A program made the position numbers and the translations under genes. Of a stretch of 58,251 nt of DNA, positions 8,118 through 16,556 are shown piece by piece; positions within the stretch are counted from its first letter, which is position 1, and each line of letters starts with the position of its first letter. Under the pieces are notes generated by a model. That model did no database searches. It was not told where the DNA came from and saw only the letters and a list, made by a program, of their open reading frames with translations. This DNA is from DATFMP01 sp035266845 (GTDB lineage Bacteria > SAR324 > JACQKK01), in assembly GCA_035266845.1 (NCBI GenBank), contig DATFMP010000089.1:1-58251 (forward strand), given 5' to 3'.

Positions 8118-9011
8118 ATGTCTGAGACCATTCAAAAAGCCGGCATCGCGGATACTGAGACCCGTAGCAGCTACTGGTGGAAGGAAGCCAAACGCTTTCT
8201 GCGCACCAAGCCGCTGGGCACAACGGGTCTGATCATCGTGCTGGCCTATATCATCATCGCCATCTTCGCCAACCAGGTGGCCCCGTATCACCCGCTGGAT
8301 ACGGACTACGCCAACCTGCTGGCCGCGCCATCCCTCGCCCACTGGCTGGGCACGGACGACTTCGGCCGCGACGTGCTGACCCGCATCATCTTCGGGGCCC
8401 GCACCGCAATGCTGATCGGTTTTACGTCGGCCATCATTGGCGCCACTGCAGGCCTGTTCATCGGGGTGGCCAGCGCATACTTCGGCGGCAAGATCGATCA
8501 GATCGTCCAGCGTCTGCTGGACATCCTGCTGTCCTTCCCGCTCATCATCATGGCACTGGCGATCGTCTCCATCTTCGGAACGGGGGTCCAGAACGTGATC
8601 CTCGCCATCGTCATCCCCATGATTCCCCGCTGCGCGCGGGTGGTGCGGGCGAGCGCCTTGGCCTTGCGGGAGGTGCCTTATGTGGATGCAGCCCGCGCAC
8701 TGGGCTTCTCGCACTGGCGCATCATCGTACGGCACATGGTGCCCAACGTGATGGCGCCCTACCTGATCATGCTTACCGCCTTCATGGGTCAGGCCGTGCT
8801 GCTGGAGGCATCGCTCTCATACCTCGGATTGGGCGTGCAGGAGCCCATCCCCGCCTGGGGCCTGATGCTGCAAGGCGGCGCGGAGCAGTACGCAGAAACC
8901 GCACCCTGGATGGCCATCTTCCCGGGGCTGGCGATTACCGTCTCCGTGCTCGCCTTCAATCTGTTTGGCGATGCCCTGCGCGACGTGCTCGACCCAAAAT
9001 TGCGCGTCTAG
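8118..9011 (+). CDS. Peptide-type ABC transporter permease (DppC/OppC type)
   Basis: This 297-residue partner permease has the DppC features: a soluble amino end ending in WWKEAKRFLRTKPLG, a first membrane segment, a periplasmic PYHPLDTDYANLL stretch, HWLGTDDFGRDVLTRIIFGAR, and the cytoplasmic coupling loop VPYVDAARALGFSHWRII. The carboxyl end ALRDVLDPKLR is also typical. It is the last gene of the five-gene transporter operon and is followed by a hairpin at 9035-9070. Confidence 0.94.
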   Translation: MSETIQKAGIADTETRSSYWWKEAKRFLRTKPLGTTGLIIVLAYIIIAIFANQVAPYHPLDTDYANLLAAPSLAHWLGTDDFGRDVLTRIIFGARTAMLIGFTSAIIGATAGLFIGVASAYFGGKIDQIVQRLLDILLSFPLIIMALAIVSIFGTGVQNVILAIVIPMIPRCARVVRASALALREVPYVDAARALGFSHWRIIVRHMVPNVMAPYLIMLTAFMGQAVLLEASLSYLGLGVQEPIPAWGLMLQGGAEQYAETAPWMAIFPGLAITVSVLAFNLFGDALRDVLDPKLRV

Positions 9012-9034
9012 CCGGTCTCTCAAGCCTCGATTGC

Positions 9035-9070
9035 ATCGGGAGCACACCCGGGCTAGGGTTCGCTCCCGAT
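9035..9070 (+). terminator. Hairpin at the end of the transporter operon
   Basis: ATCGGGAGC (9035-9043) pairs exactly with GCTCCCGAT (9062-9070), with CCC/GGG pairing possible in the loop. It starts 23 bases after the last stop codon. No T tract follows, so termination is plausible but not certain. Confidence 0.5.
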
Positions 9071-9167
9071 CGTGCCCCCACGACGCATCCAGAACGTCTT
9101 CCAAGCCGGCACTCTACCGTCCTGCCTTTCCCGCGCGTCACAGCCCCGTAGTCCCGCACCCACAGCC

Positions 9168-9683
9168 TCAGGCATCCAGTGCCGCAAGCGCTTGGTCGTA
9201 GGCGTCGTGGCAACGGCGGTCGAAGCAGACGAACACAATCCGCTGAAGCGCCCCACCGCCTTGCAGATACCGCTGCACCTCGCGAACGGCAATGCGCGCC
9301 GCCGCATCGATGGGATAGCCATAGACGCCCGTGCTGATGGCCGGAAACGCAATGCTGCGCAGTTCGTGCAGTTCCGCCAGCGCCAAGCTGTTGCGGTAGC
9401 ACGCCGCCAGGAGCGCCGGTTCTCCCGCCTGGCCGCCGCGCCAAACGGGGCCGACGGTGTGGATTACGTATGCCGCGGGCAGCCGGTAGCCCTTGGTAAT
9501 CCGTGCCTCTCCTGTGGGACAACCGCCAATCGTGCGGCACTCCGCCAGCAGATCCGGGCCTGCGGCCCGATGGATGGCTCCGTCCACCCCACTGCCGCCG
9601 AGCAGGCTTTCATTGGCCGCATTGACGATCGCGTCCACCTCCAGCCGGGTGATATCGCCCACGATCACTTCTACGCGTTCCAT
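9168..9683 (-). CDS. Macro-domain protein, O-acetyl-ADP-ribose deacetylase (YmdB) type
   Basis: The 171-residue protein is a single macro domain, which binds ADP-ribose and in this subfamily hydrolyses O-acetyl-ADP-ribose or removes mono-ADP-ribose from protein side chains. Visible motifs are VGDITRLEVDAIVNAANESLLGG-type sequence split as GDITRLEVDAIVNAAN (residues 9-24) and LLGGSGVDGAIHRAAG, CPTGEARITKGYRLPA, VIHTVGPVW and the distal loop AFPAISTGVYGYP. These are the ligand-binding loops of the MacroD/YmdB class. The ATG at 9683 follows an AGGGAGGAG ribosome binding site. The gene is divergent from the quinone oxidoreductase. Confidence 0.92.
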   Translation of the reverse strand: MERVEVIVGDITRLEVDAIVNAANESLLGGSGVDGAIHRAAGPDLLAECRTIGGCPTGEARITKGYRLPAAYVIHTVGPVWRGGQAGEPALLAACYRNSLALAELHELRSIAFPAISTGVYGYPIDAAARIAVREVQRYLQGGGALQRIVFVCFDRRCHDAYDQALAALDA

Positions 9684-9804
9684 GGCACGCTCCTCCCTTG
9701 ACTGCCAGCATCGCGTGCCGCGCAGCTCCTTGGCTGCAGCACGCAACCCATGCTCCTCCTGCCGTCGGCGGGAGCGCAAGAGCGGTGCCCTGCCCTGGCG
9801 CGGC

Positions 9805-9832
9805 TTGCCCGCGATCGCTTGCGTGCTATGCT
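9805..9832 (+). promoter_or_regulatory. Candidate promoter of the quinone oxidoreductase gene
   Basis: TTGCCC (9805-9810) and TATGCT (9827-9832) are 16 bases apart, with TGC just before the -10 (extended -10). Initiation near 9839 leaves a 48-base leader that ends in an AGGAAG ribosome binding site. Confidence 0.5.
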
Positions 9833-9886
9833 CGCCACACTTCAGGCCATTCATTGTTCAGCAACCATCGTCAGGAAGACTTCCCC

Positions 9887-10867
9887 ATGAAAGCAGTCCT
9901 GCTCAACGGATTCGGCGGCCCCGAAGTGCTCACCCTCGGTGACACCCCGCAGCCGCAGCCCAAGCCCAACGATCTACTGGTGCGTGTGCACGCCACGGCC
10001 CTCAATCGTGCCGACACCCTGCAGCGGCGCGGCCGCTATCCGGCACCCCCGGGTGATTCGGAACTGCTGGGTCTGGAACTCGCCGGCGAAGTGGCCGGCT
10101 GGGGCAGCGCGGTCACCGGATTCACGAAAGGCCAGCGCGTATTCGGTCTGGTCGGGGGCGGGGGTTACGCAGAATTCGCCCTGCTCGATCACAAGATGGC
10201 GATGCCCATTCCAGACGGCTGGAGCTTCGAGGAGGCGGCCGCCGTGCCGGAGGTGTTCTTCACCGCCAACGAAACCGTGTTCGTACTGGGGGCACTGCAA
10301 CGCGGGGAGCGCCTCCTCGTGCACGCGGGGGGCAGCGGCGTGGGCACCGCCGCCATCCAGATGGCCCACCACATCGGCGCGACCGTCTACTTCACGGCGG
10401 GGTCCGCGGACAAGATCGAGCGGGCCATGGCGCTGGGCGCCGATGCAGGCATCAACTACAAGACCCAGGACTTCGTGGAGGAGATCAAGCGCCTGACGAC
10501 GGGCGAAGGAGTGGACGTTGTCGAGGACTTCCTGGGGGCCGCCTACTTGGCGCGGAACATGGAGATGCTGAAGACGACCGGACGCTTGGTGATCGTGGCC
10601 ACCATGGGTGGCACCAAGTGCGAGATCGACCTGAATTTGCTCATGCGCAAGCGTCTTGCCATTTTCGGCTCGGTGTTGCGCGCACGCCCGCTGGAGGAGA
10701 AGCGCCGTGTGACGCAGCGCTTCCTGGATGCGTGGATGAAACCGCTAGCCGAAGGCGCCATAAAGCCGATCATCGACTCCACGTTCCCCTTGGCCAAGGC
10801 CAACGAGGCGCACGAGCGGATGGAGTCCAACCAGAACTTCGGCAAGATCCTGCTCACTGTGGACTAG
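9887..10867 (+). CDS. NAD(P)H:quinone oxidoreductase, zinc-free MDR family (QOR/PIG3-like)
   Basis: This 326-residue cytosolic enzyme belongs to the medium-chain reductase family without the zinc ligands. It begins MKAVLLNGFGGPEVLTLGD, typical of QOR/PIG3, then ALNRADTLQRRGRYPAPPG, and has the nucleotide-binding glycine motif HAGGSGVGTAAIQMA near residue 145. The substrate is probably a quinone or an alpha,beta-unsaturated carbonyl compound, reduced with NADPH. The PIG3-like amino end (RRGRYPAPPG) favours that subgroup. The start is fixed by AGGAAG and the conserved MKAV beginning. It is transcribed toward the YggT gene. Confidence 0.9.
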   Translation: MKAVLLNGFGGPEVLTLGDTPQPQPKPNDLLVRVHATALNRADTLQRRGRYPAPPGDSELLGLELAGEVAGWGSAVTGFTKGQRVFGLVGGGGYAEFALLDHKMAMPIPDGWSFEEAAAVPEVFFTANETVFVLGALQRGERLLVHAGGSGVGTAAIQMAHHIGATVYFTAGSADKIERAMALGADAGINYKTQDFVEEIKRLTTGEGVDVVEDFLGAAYLARNMEMLKTTGRLVIVATMGGTKCEIDLNLLMRKRLAIFGSVLRARPLEEKRRVTQRFLDAWMKPLAEGAIKPIIDSTFPLAKANEAHERMESNQNFGKILLTVD

Positions 10868-10915
10868 ATACGGCAGCACCGGTTGCGGGCACCTCAGGCG
10901 CGCCAGCGCGCGACC

Positions 10916-11560
10916 TCAAAACCTGTGCATGGCGCCACTGAAACTGCCCGCCTGGGCCAGTCCAGCGGCCATGTCCACCAGCGGCGACACCACGAGCACA
11001 TACAGCAACAGGAACAAGCCCGCCGCCAACAGCGGTGAGATGTCCACTCGCTGCCGCGGCAACCGCCGCTGGATGGGCGTGATGAACGGATCTACCAGCA
11101 TGAACAGCGTCCGCACGATGGGGTTGTTGACCGATGGATTGACCAGGGTCAGGAAGAACCACACGACCAACAACAGGATGAGGAAGAACAACAGGCTCTT
11201 CACCACCACGCCGAGGCCCAGCAGGAGGAATCCCGCCAACACGCCTGGGAGCTGCCCTGCGCTCAGGTAGCCCGCGCTGTAACGCGCGACGCCGCGCAGG
11301 CTGCCCGGAACGAAGATCTCCAGGAACCACACCGCCAAAAGGGCGATATAGGCCGAGAACAGCTTGAGCGCCGAGGGCAGCCAACCCTGGAACCAGTTCC
11401 AGACCGGCACCGTCATGTTGTTCAGGAACTGGATGATGGGATTGCGCGGATCCGGGTTCACCCAAGTGACGAGGATGGCGATGATCGTGATCCACTCGTA
11501 GATCGTCAGCGCCCAGAAGCTGATTGTCGCCAGATAGACCAAGCCAGTCGCCACACTCAC
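10916..11560 (-). CDS. YggT family integral membrane protein with two YggT repeats
   Basis: The 214-residue protein contains two copies of the YggT module, as in the enterobacterial protein. Repeat 1 is ILVTWVNPDPRNPIIQFLNN followed by VPVWNWFQGWLP; repeat 2 is FLTLVNPSVNNPIVRTL followed by VDPFITPIQRRLPRQ. Each consists of a membrane helix, a conserved Pro/Asn loop and a second helix, giving about four to five membrane segments. The function is not firmly known; relatives are linked to cell-shape, osmotic or envelope processes. A GTG start at 11560 follows an AAGCGAG sequence. The gene lies downstream of the receiver-HPt gene on the same strand. Confidence 0.88.
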   Translation of the reverse strand: MSVATGLVYLATISFWALTIYEWITIIAILVTWVNPDPRNPIIQFLNNMTVPVWNWFQGWLPSALKLFSAYIALLAVWFLEIFVPGSLRGVARYSAGYLSAGQLPGVLAGFLLLGLGVVVKSLLFFLILLLVVWFFLTLVNPSVNNPIVRTLFMLVDPFITPIQRRLPRQRVDISPLLAAGLFLLLYVLVVSPLVDMAAGLAQAGSFSGAMHRF

Positions 11561-11670
11561 CTCGCTTTGGATGGGGACGGCTGGAGCCGAGCGCTCCGCC
11601 GTGCGCGTTCGCCGAGTATAACCAAGCGCTCACCGGGAAGCCAGGCACCCCGACCGCACACCAGCGGCGA

Positions 11671-12432
11671 TCAGCGCGCTCGCAGGGCCTCGCACACGGC
11701 ATCCAGCGCACCGCGCAGCGGGGCCAGCCCTTGTGCGGCGCTCGCGGCATCGCCGCCACGCGCAGCAGCTCGCACGCGGTCGCTCGCCTCCACCAGCGCG
11801 CCAAAGCGCAGGTTGCCGCACATTCCCTTCATGGTGTGAGCTGCGCGGTCCACCTGCTCCAGCTCTCCGGCCTGCAACCCCTCTTCCATCGTTTTCACAT
11901 ACACCGGGGCGCGCTCCAGGAACGAGGCCACCAGGTCGTGCACCATCGCCTCGTCCATCTCCATTTCAGCAATGAGCGCCTCGAATCCATCCAGCAGCCC
12001 CGCCCCCGCCTCGACCGCCCGGTCACGCCCGGGCGGCGGCGCGACGCGCCGAGATGTTGTCCCCTGCAGTACAACCAACAACGCATCCCCCCGCACGGGC
12101 TTGGTCAGGTGCTCACACACGCCGGCCCAGCCACGTGTCAGCACCGGCGGCAACCCCGGCTCCAGGAGCGTCACCACCGGCAACGTGCCCAGCGCCTCCC
12201 GCAGACGTTCGCGCTCCGCCGCCGAAACCGCCTCCAGCGCCGTCTCACTGCAAACGAACAACACCACGCCGGGAGCGGACAATGAGGCCAGCGCATCCCG
12301 CACGTGCGACGCAAGGCGCACCTCGTAGCCGTGCGGCTCCAGGTACAACGAGATCAAAGCGCGCGTTACGGCGTCGGGCTCCACACCCAGCACGACATCG
12401 TGCTGCGCCGCCAGCGTGACCTGTGGCGCCAT
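11671..12432 (-). CDS. Degenerate receiver domain fused to an HPt domain
   Basis: The 253-residue protein has a receiver-like fold at residues about 10-125 and an HPt module at about 150-250. The HPt domain keeps its phosphorylatable histidine: AAHTMKGMCGNL, with His199 in the HxxKG-type context. The receiver is eroded: the acidic pair near residue 18 reads VEPDA, and the phospho-acceptor position after strand 3 reads VLFVCSE, with no aspartate. The conserved lysine survives in LTKPV (Lys111). It can therefore be expected to relay phosphate through the HPt histidine while the receiver part serves as a docking or inhibitory domain. GAAGGTGGG precedes the ATG. It lies 97 bases downstream of the aldolase gene on the same strand. 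Confidence 0.8.
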   Translation of the reverse strand: MAPQVTLAAQHDVVLGVEPDAVTRALISLYLEPHGYEVRLASHVRDALASLSAPGVVLFVCSETALEAVSAAERERLREALGTLPVVTLLEPGLPPVLTRGWAGVCEHLTKPVRGDALLVVLQGTTSRRVAPPPGRDRAVEAGAGLLDGFEALIAEMEMDEAMVHDLVASFLERAPVYVKTMEEGLQAGELEQVDRAAHTMKGMCGNLRFGALVEASDRVRAAARGGDAASAAQGLAPLRGALDAVCEALRAR

Positions 12433-12529
12433 GACCCACCTTCGCTCGCCGAGGAAAACTGCGTACCGGGGCAGCCACGCCCTGCATCGCCCGAAGCGGG
12501 CGTCGCGACCGGCGTCCCGTGGCCGGGGA

Positions 12530-13483
12530 CTACTTGCCCAGGTAGATGTCCATCACGGTGCGGAGCAGCTTGACGCCCTCGGCCTTGCTGCGCTGGAACG
12601 AGTTGCGCCCGATGATGGAGCCGAAGCCCCCGCCATCGCGGATGGCGCGAATCTCCTCCAGCACTTCCGCCGTGCCCTTGGCCGGGCCGCCAGAGAAGAT
12701 GACAATGCGCTTGCCGTTAAATGCGCTCTGCACCACGTGTCGCACGCGGTCAGCTAGGGTGCCGATGGGGATCTGCTCCTTCTCGTACACCTTGCGCGCG
12801 GCGTCCTGCTCAATGAAATCCGTGGGCGGCTTGACCTTGATGACATGCGCGCCCAGTTGCGCGGCAATCTGAGCTGCGTAGGCGATGACGTCAATGGCCG
12901 TCTCGCCATCCTTGGAAACGCCCGAGCCGCGTGGATAGCTCCACACCACCACCGCCAAGCCCACGGACTTGGCCTCCTCGGACAGTTCGCGCAACTCCTC
13001 GTACATCGTGTTGCGCTCCGAGGAGCCGGGGTAGATTGTGTAACCGATCGCCGAACAGCCCAGCCGCAGGGCATCCTGCACGCTGCCCGTCACGGCCGAG
13101 CAGGGCTCGCCCTTTGACAGCGAGTCGGAATTGTTGAGCTTGAGGATCAGCGGCACCTGGCCGGCAAATTTGGCCGCCCCGGCTTCCAGAAAGCCCAGCG
13201 GCGCCGCGTAGGCATTGCAGCCCGCCTCGATGGCCAGTTCGAAGTGGTAGTGCGGATCGTAGCCCAACGGGTTGGGTGCGAACGAGCGTGCGGGGCCGTG
13301 CTCGAAGCCTTGATCCACCGGCAGGATCACCATGCGCCCCGTGCTGCCCAGCGTCCCGTGGTTCAGCATGCGGGCCAGGTTGGTGAGAACGCCGGGGTTT
13401 TCCCCCTTGTACCAGTCAAGGATTTCCCGCACCCTGTTCACACCGCTGACGGTCAGCTTGGGTTTCCCTACGGCCTGTTCCAT
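12530..13483 (-). CDS. fbaB: Class I fructose-bisphosphate aldolase (FbaB/DhnA type)
   Basis: The 317-residue protein matches the archaeal/bacterial class I aldolase family that cleaves fructose-1,6-bisphosphate through a Schiff base, without metal. Typical segments are ILPVDQGFEHGPARSFAPNP, PLGFLEAG, LILKLNNSDSL, GYTIYPGS, WSYPRGSGVSKDGETAIDV, the probable Schiff-base lysine in HVIKVKPPTDF, and the phosphate-binding IFSGGPAKG and GSIIGRNSFQR. The start at ATG 13483 is supported by GCAGGAGG. A longer frame upstream has no conserved sequence. In this window it may work with the phosphoglycerate mutase gene in glycolysis or gluconeogenesis. Confidence 0.95.
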   Translation of the reverse strand: MEQAVGKPKLTVSGVNRVREILDWYKGENPGVLTNLARMLNHGTLGSTGRMVILPVDQGFEHGPARSFAPNPLGYDPHYHFELAIEAGCNAYAAPLGFLEAGAAKFAGQVPLILKLNNSDSLSKGEPCSAVTGSVQDALRLGCSAIGYTIYPGSSERNTMYEELRELSEEAKSVGLAVVVWSYPRGSGVSKDGETAIDVIAYAAQIAAQLGAHVIKVKPPTDFIEQDAARKVYEKEQIPIGTLADRVRHVVQSAFNGKRIVIFSGGPAKGTAEVLEEIRAIRDGGGFGSIIGRNSFQRSKAEGVKLLRTVMDIYLGK

Positions 13484-13614
13484 AGCGCCTCCTGCGATGC
13501 CTGCGATGGGTGAGCACACCCGGGTGGAAGCTGTCGTCCTGGCGTCACCCGGGCGTTGCGGGATAAGATTTCGCGTCGTCTACCTCTTTCGATTTTTAGC
13601 ATAGGGGGCTGAAC

Positions 13615-14892
13615 TTGGGAACTGCGCCGGCCGTGCAAGAGCCACTGCGGGCGGCTCTCGTGGAAGCCATTGCGCCATGGGCGGGCCGACCTGCGCGGCG
13701 CCGCGGCAGCGCCCCAGCAGCGCCTAGACGGTCCGCTGCGAGGAGTGCCGCACCTCAGCTCTCTCCAACCCAATGGCGGGGCGTCAAGCGAGACGTGCTG
13801 GCACTGCACGAGGGTTACACGCAGCGCCACAGTCCCTTTGCGCATCAGGCCAACCCCATCCATGCGCGGCTGTTGGCGTATCAGCTCTACTATCTGCCTC
13901 GCAACTGGTACCGGGTGTACCGCGTGCTGCAGGAGTTGCCCTGGGCCGCAGCACCGCAAGGCGGCGCGCCTGCGGAATGGTTGGGCGGACAGGCCAGGGT
14001 CTCCACCCTGCGTGTGTTGGACCTGGGCTGCGGCACAGGCGCGTACAGCCTCGCCTGGATCGCTTGGTTGGCCGAGCGCCGCGGCGCGGTGCCCGCGCCC
14101 CTCACGGTGCAACTGACGCTGGTCGACCAGGGCCATCAACTGCTGGAGCTCGCCGTGGCCAATCTGGAGGCGTTCGCGCGGCGAGCGCTACCGGGTGTCA
14201 CGCTGCACTGCGAGGTACATGCGGACGGTGTGGAGGCCTTCCTCGCCAAGCGCCACCGCGGCGCCCCGTATGCCATCACGGGTGCGGCGATGACCCTCAA
14301 TGAGCTCAGTCTGCTGGGCCCCCGCCGCGTCTCCGAGCGCGCCATCGCTCTTGCCGATGCCCTGCAGGCGCGCATCGCGCCTGGCGGGTGCCTGCTGTTC
14401 GTGGAGCCGGGCACCCGCAAGGGCTACATGAACCTGATGACCCTGCGTGATCAATTGCTGCACCTGCCAGTGCTATACCCCTGCCCGCACAACCGCCCTT
14501 GCCCCATGTGGGACGGCACGGTGCGCCATTGGTGTCACGCCACCGAGCGTCTGCCGGAAGGCTTCTTCTTCGATGCCGCCCTGCGCCAGCGCGCGGGCCT
14601 GAACTTCGAGATGCGCGACCTGCAGCTCTCGGCGTTCGCTGCCCAGGCCATGCCCGCTGGCGCCGTAACAGCGCCGTTCCGGCCACGCGTGGGGGAACGC
14701 ATCGTCTCGGCGCCCATGCGCACCCGTCCTGTACGCGGTGCCAAGGCGACACAGCCACACGAGGGTGAATCGCCAGGCCGCATCGTCCTGAGCTGCACGC
14801 CCGATGGGCGACTGCACGAGCGCCCCGCTCCGTCCGGCGGGCCTTACACACGCGGTCGCTGGACTTCGCCCACGGACAGCACCACCTCCTAA
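13615..14892 (+). CDS. Rsm22/METTL17-like ribosomal small subunit protein with methyltransferase fold
   Basis: This protein of about 425 residues has a Rossmann methyltransferase core (VLDLGCGTGAYSLA near residue 140) preceded by a helical region NPIHARLLAYQLYYLPRNWY, as in the Rsm22 family that binds the small ribosomal subunit. Four cysteines match the iron-sulfur-type pattern known from METTL17: Cys290 and Cys296 in CPHNRPCPM, Cys307 in HWCHATERLP and Cys394 in LSCTPDG. It probably assists small-subunit assembly; catalytic methylation is unproven for the family. The start is probably TTG 13615, seven bases after a GGGGG stretch; GTG 13633 is an alternative. The Arg/Pro/Ala-rich first 45 residues look variable. 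The DUF2851 gene starts 8 bases after its stop. Confidence 0.82.
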   Translation: MGTAPAVQEPLRAALVEAIAPWAGRPARRRGSAPAAPRRSAARSAAPQLSPTQWRGVKRDVLALHEGYTQRHSPFAHQANPIHARLLAYQLYYLPRNWYRVYRVLQELPWAAAPQGGAPAEWLGGQARVSTLRVLDLGCGTGAYSLAWIAWLAERRGAVPAPLTVQLTLVDQGHQLLELAVANLEAFARRALPGVTLHCEVHADGVEAFLAKRHRGAPYAITGAAMTLNELSLLGPRRVSERAIALADALQARIAPGGCLLFVEPGTRKGYMNLMTLRDQLLHLPVLYPCPHNRPCPMWDGTVRHWCHATERLPEGFFFDAALRQRAGLNFEMRDLQLSAFAAQAMPAGAVTAPFRPRVGERIVSAPMRTRPVRGAKATQPHEGESPGRIVLSCTPDGRLHERPAPSGGPYTRGRWTSPTDSTTS

Positions 14893-14899
14893 GGTCTCG

Positions 14900-16354
14900 G
14901 TGAGCGCGCCTCGTAGGTCCCCGCCCACACCCGCGCAGGAAGCGCTTCTGCGCGAAGTGGAGCAGCACCAGGAGCCATTTCTGCAGGCATGGTGGGCCCA
15001 TCGGCTGTGGCAGGGGGCAGGCCTGCGCACGACAGGCGGCGCGGCCCTGGAGGTGCTGGAGCCAGGCTGGCTCAACCGTGGCCCGGGCCCGGACTTCACG
15101 GAGGCGCGACTGCTGATCGACGGCCGCGAGCACTGGGGCGACGTGGAGGTGCACCTCACCGAGGATGGCTGGCGGGCACACGGCCATCACGCCGATCCTG
15201 CGTACGGACGGGTCATACTGCACGTCGTGCTGCGGCGGGGCCATCGCGCCGCGCTTACGCCCGTGGCCAACGAATCCATCCCGGTACTGGAGGCGGCTCC
15301 GCTGCTCAGTCGCCCGTTGCTGGACCTGATGGACGAGCCGGAACTGCTGCTGCAGCGCTACGAAGCGCTGCCCGGCCGCTGCGGATTGCGCGCGGCCCTG
15401 GTGGAGCCGGAGGCCGTGCAGCGGGTGGTCGCCCACGCCGCCGAAGCCCGCGCACGGGCCAAGGCCGAACGCATTTTGGCTTCGGCCCACGGAGATTCCG
15501 ACGAGCAGTTGTTGTTCCGACAGCTCTTCAGTTACCTGGGCTATCGCCCCCACGCGGGCCTGTTCGAGGACCTCGCGCGGCGCTTCCCAATGGATGCCTT
15601 GGCCCCGCTGCTGGAGCTGCCCGCGCCGCAGGCCCGCACCGAGGTGCTCGCGCGCTGGTTCGGCGCAGCCGGGTTCCTGGAAGCCGAGCAACCGGCATCC
15701 GCGGATGCAGCATTGCGCGAGGAATTCGCGATGCTGCGCGCGCGTTGGCGGGCACTGGCGCTGCCCCCGCTGGCCCGCGGCGCCCGGCTACGGCAGAGCC
15801 GCCCCTGGAACGCACCGGAACGGCGGTTGGCAGGATTGTTCCATCACCTCCACACCCTGGGCAGGGACGGCTGGTTGCGCGGCTGGCTGCGGGTGCTGCG
15901 CCATCTGGATGGACTGAGGGATGCACCCGAGTTCCGTCGAGCCGCCATGCGGCTGCTGGAGCAGGCCTTCGCCACACCCACGGACGAGCCCTGGCGCGCG
16001 CGTATCTCCTTCGCCCAGCCGGGTCCCTTGCGGCCCGCGCGGCTGATCGGCCGTGAACGGGTCATCGTGCTGATGGCCAACGCCGTACTGCCCACATTCC
16101 TCGCGTTGGCTCGGCGAGATGGGGATGTGGAGCTCGAAAAAGTGCTGTACCGGCTCTATTTGGTGCTGCCATCCGAAGGCACGAACCAGCGCATCCGCTT
16201 CATGGAGCGTCGCCTGGCCCCCATCTCACCGCTGCAGCGCACCCTGCGCAGCCACCAAGGCCTGCTGCAGATCCACCAGGACTTCTGCCTCAGCTTCCAC
16301 GAAGGCTGCGCCCGCTGCCGTCTCCCCGACCTGATCGCCCCGCCCGAACCCTAG
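14900..16354 (+). CDS. DUF2851 family protein of unknown function
   Basis: The 484-residue protein matches DUF2851: the amino end has the LxTxGG-like opening followed by EVLEPGWLNRGPGPDFTEAR and REHWGDVEVHLTEDGWRAHG, HHADPAYGRVILHVVL, all hallmarks of this family. The middle is helical and Leu/Arg-rich. The carboxyl end carries a cysteine cluster FCLSFHEGCARCRLPD (Cys463, Cys470, Cys473), suggesting a metal or iron-sulfur site. The function is unknown. The early His/Asp/Glu-rich motifs resemble a nuclease-like acidic site but I cannot assign one. The GTG at 14900 follows AAGG, and lies 8 bases after the Rsm22-like stop, so the two genes are translationally linked. Confidence 0.85.
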   Translation: MSAPRRSPPTPAQEALLREVEQHQEPFLQAWWAHRLWQGAGLRTTGGAALEVLEPGWLNRGPGPDFTEARLLIDGREHWGDVEVHLTEDGWRAHGHHADPAYGRVILHVVLRRGHRAALTPVANESIPVLEAAPLLSRPLLDLMDEPELLLQRYEALPGRCGLRAALVEPEAVQRVVAHAAEARARAKAERILASAHGDSDEQLLFRQLFSYLGYRPHAGLFEDLARRFPMDALAPLLELPAPQARTEVLARWFGAAGFLEAEQPASADAALREEFAMLRARWRALALPPLARGARLRQSRPWNAPERRLAGLFHHLHTLGRDGWLRGWLRVLRHLDGLRDAPEFRRAAMRLLEQAFATPTDEPWRARISFAQPGPLRPARLIGRERVIVLMANAVLPTFLALARRDGDVELEKVLYRLYLVLPSEGTNQRIRFMERRLAPISPLQRTLRSHQGLLQIHQDFCLSFHEGCARCRLPDLIAPPEP

Positions 16355-16446
16355 CAGCACAGACGACCGTGCGGTAATCAGCTCTACGGGCCCTGGTTTT
16401 GCGCCCATTGTTTACCCTTTCGTGTCAACCACTTACAAACCTTGAG

Positions 16447-16490
16447 TCGAAATAAATAGTCAGAAATTATATATATTTATTGTGTTTCGA
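16447..16490 (+). promoter_or_regulatory. AT-rich island with imperfect inverted repeat
   Basis: In this very GC-rich window, 16447-16490 is mostly A and T. Outer arms TCGAAA (16447-16452) and TTTCGA (16485-16490) pair exactly, and TAAATA (16453-16458) pairs with TATTTA (16474-16479) after a five-base bulge. TATATT-like hexamers inside could act as -10 elements for the small gene that follows. It could be a promoter with an operator or a site bound by a nucleoid protein. Confidence 0.45.
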
Positions 16491-16556
16491 CCCGTGCGGC
16501 GCTATCGTGTGGTCAAAAAGGGGGCAGCAGAAGTTCCAAATCGAGGTGTGGTACAG

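Noticed and set aside
13517..13526. Perfect palindrome CACCCGGGTG before the aldolase gene
   Set aside because: Ten-base GC palindromes of this kind are common by chance in DNA of this composition, and similar ACCCGGG runs occur at unrelated places.
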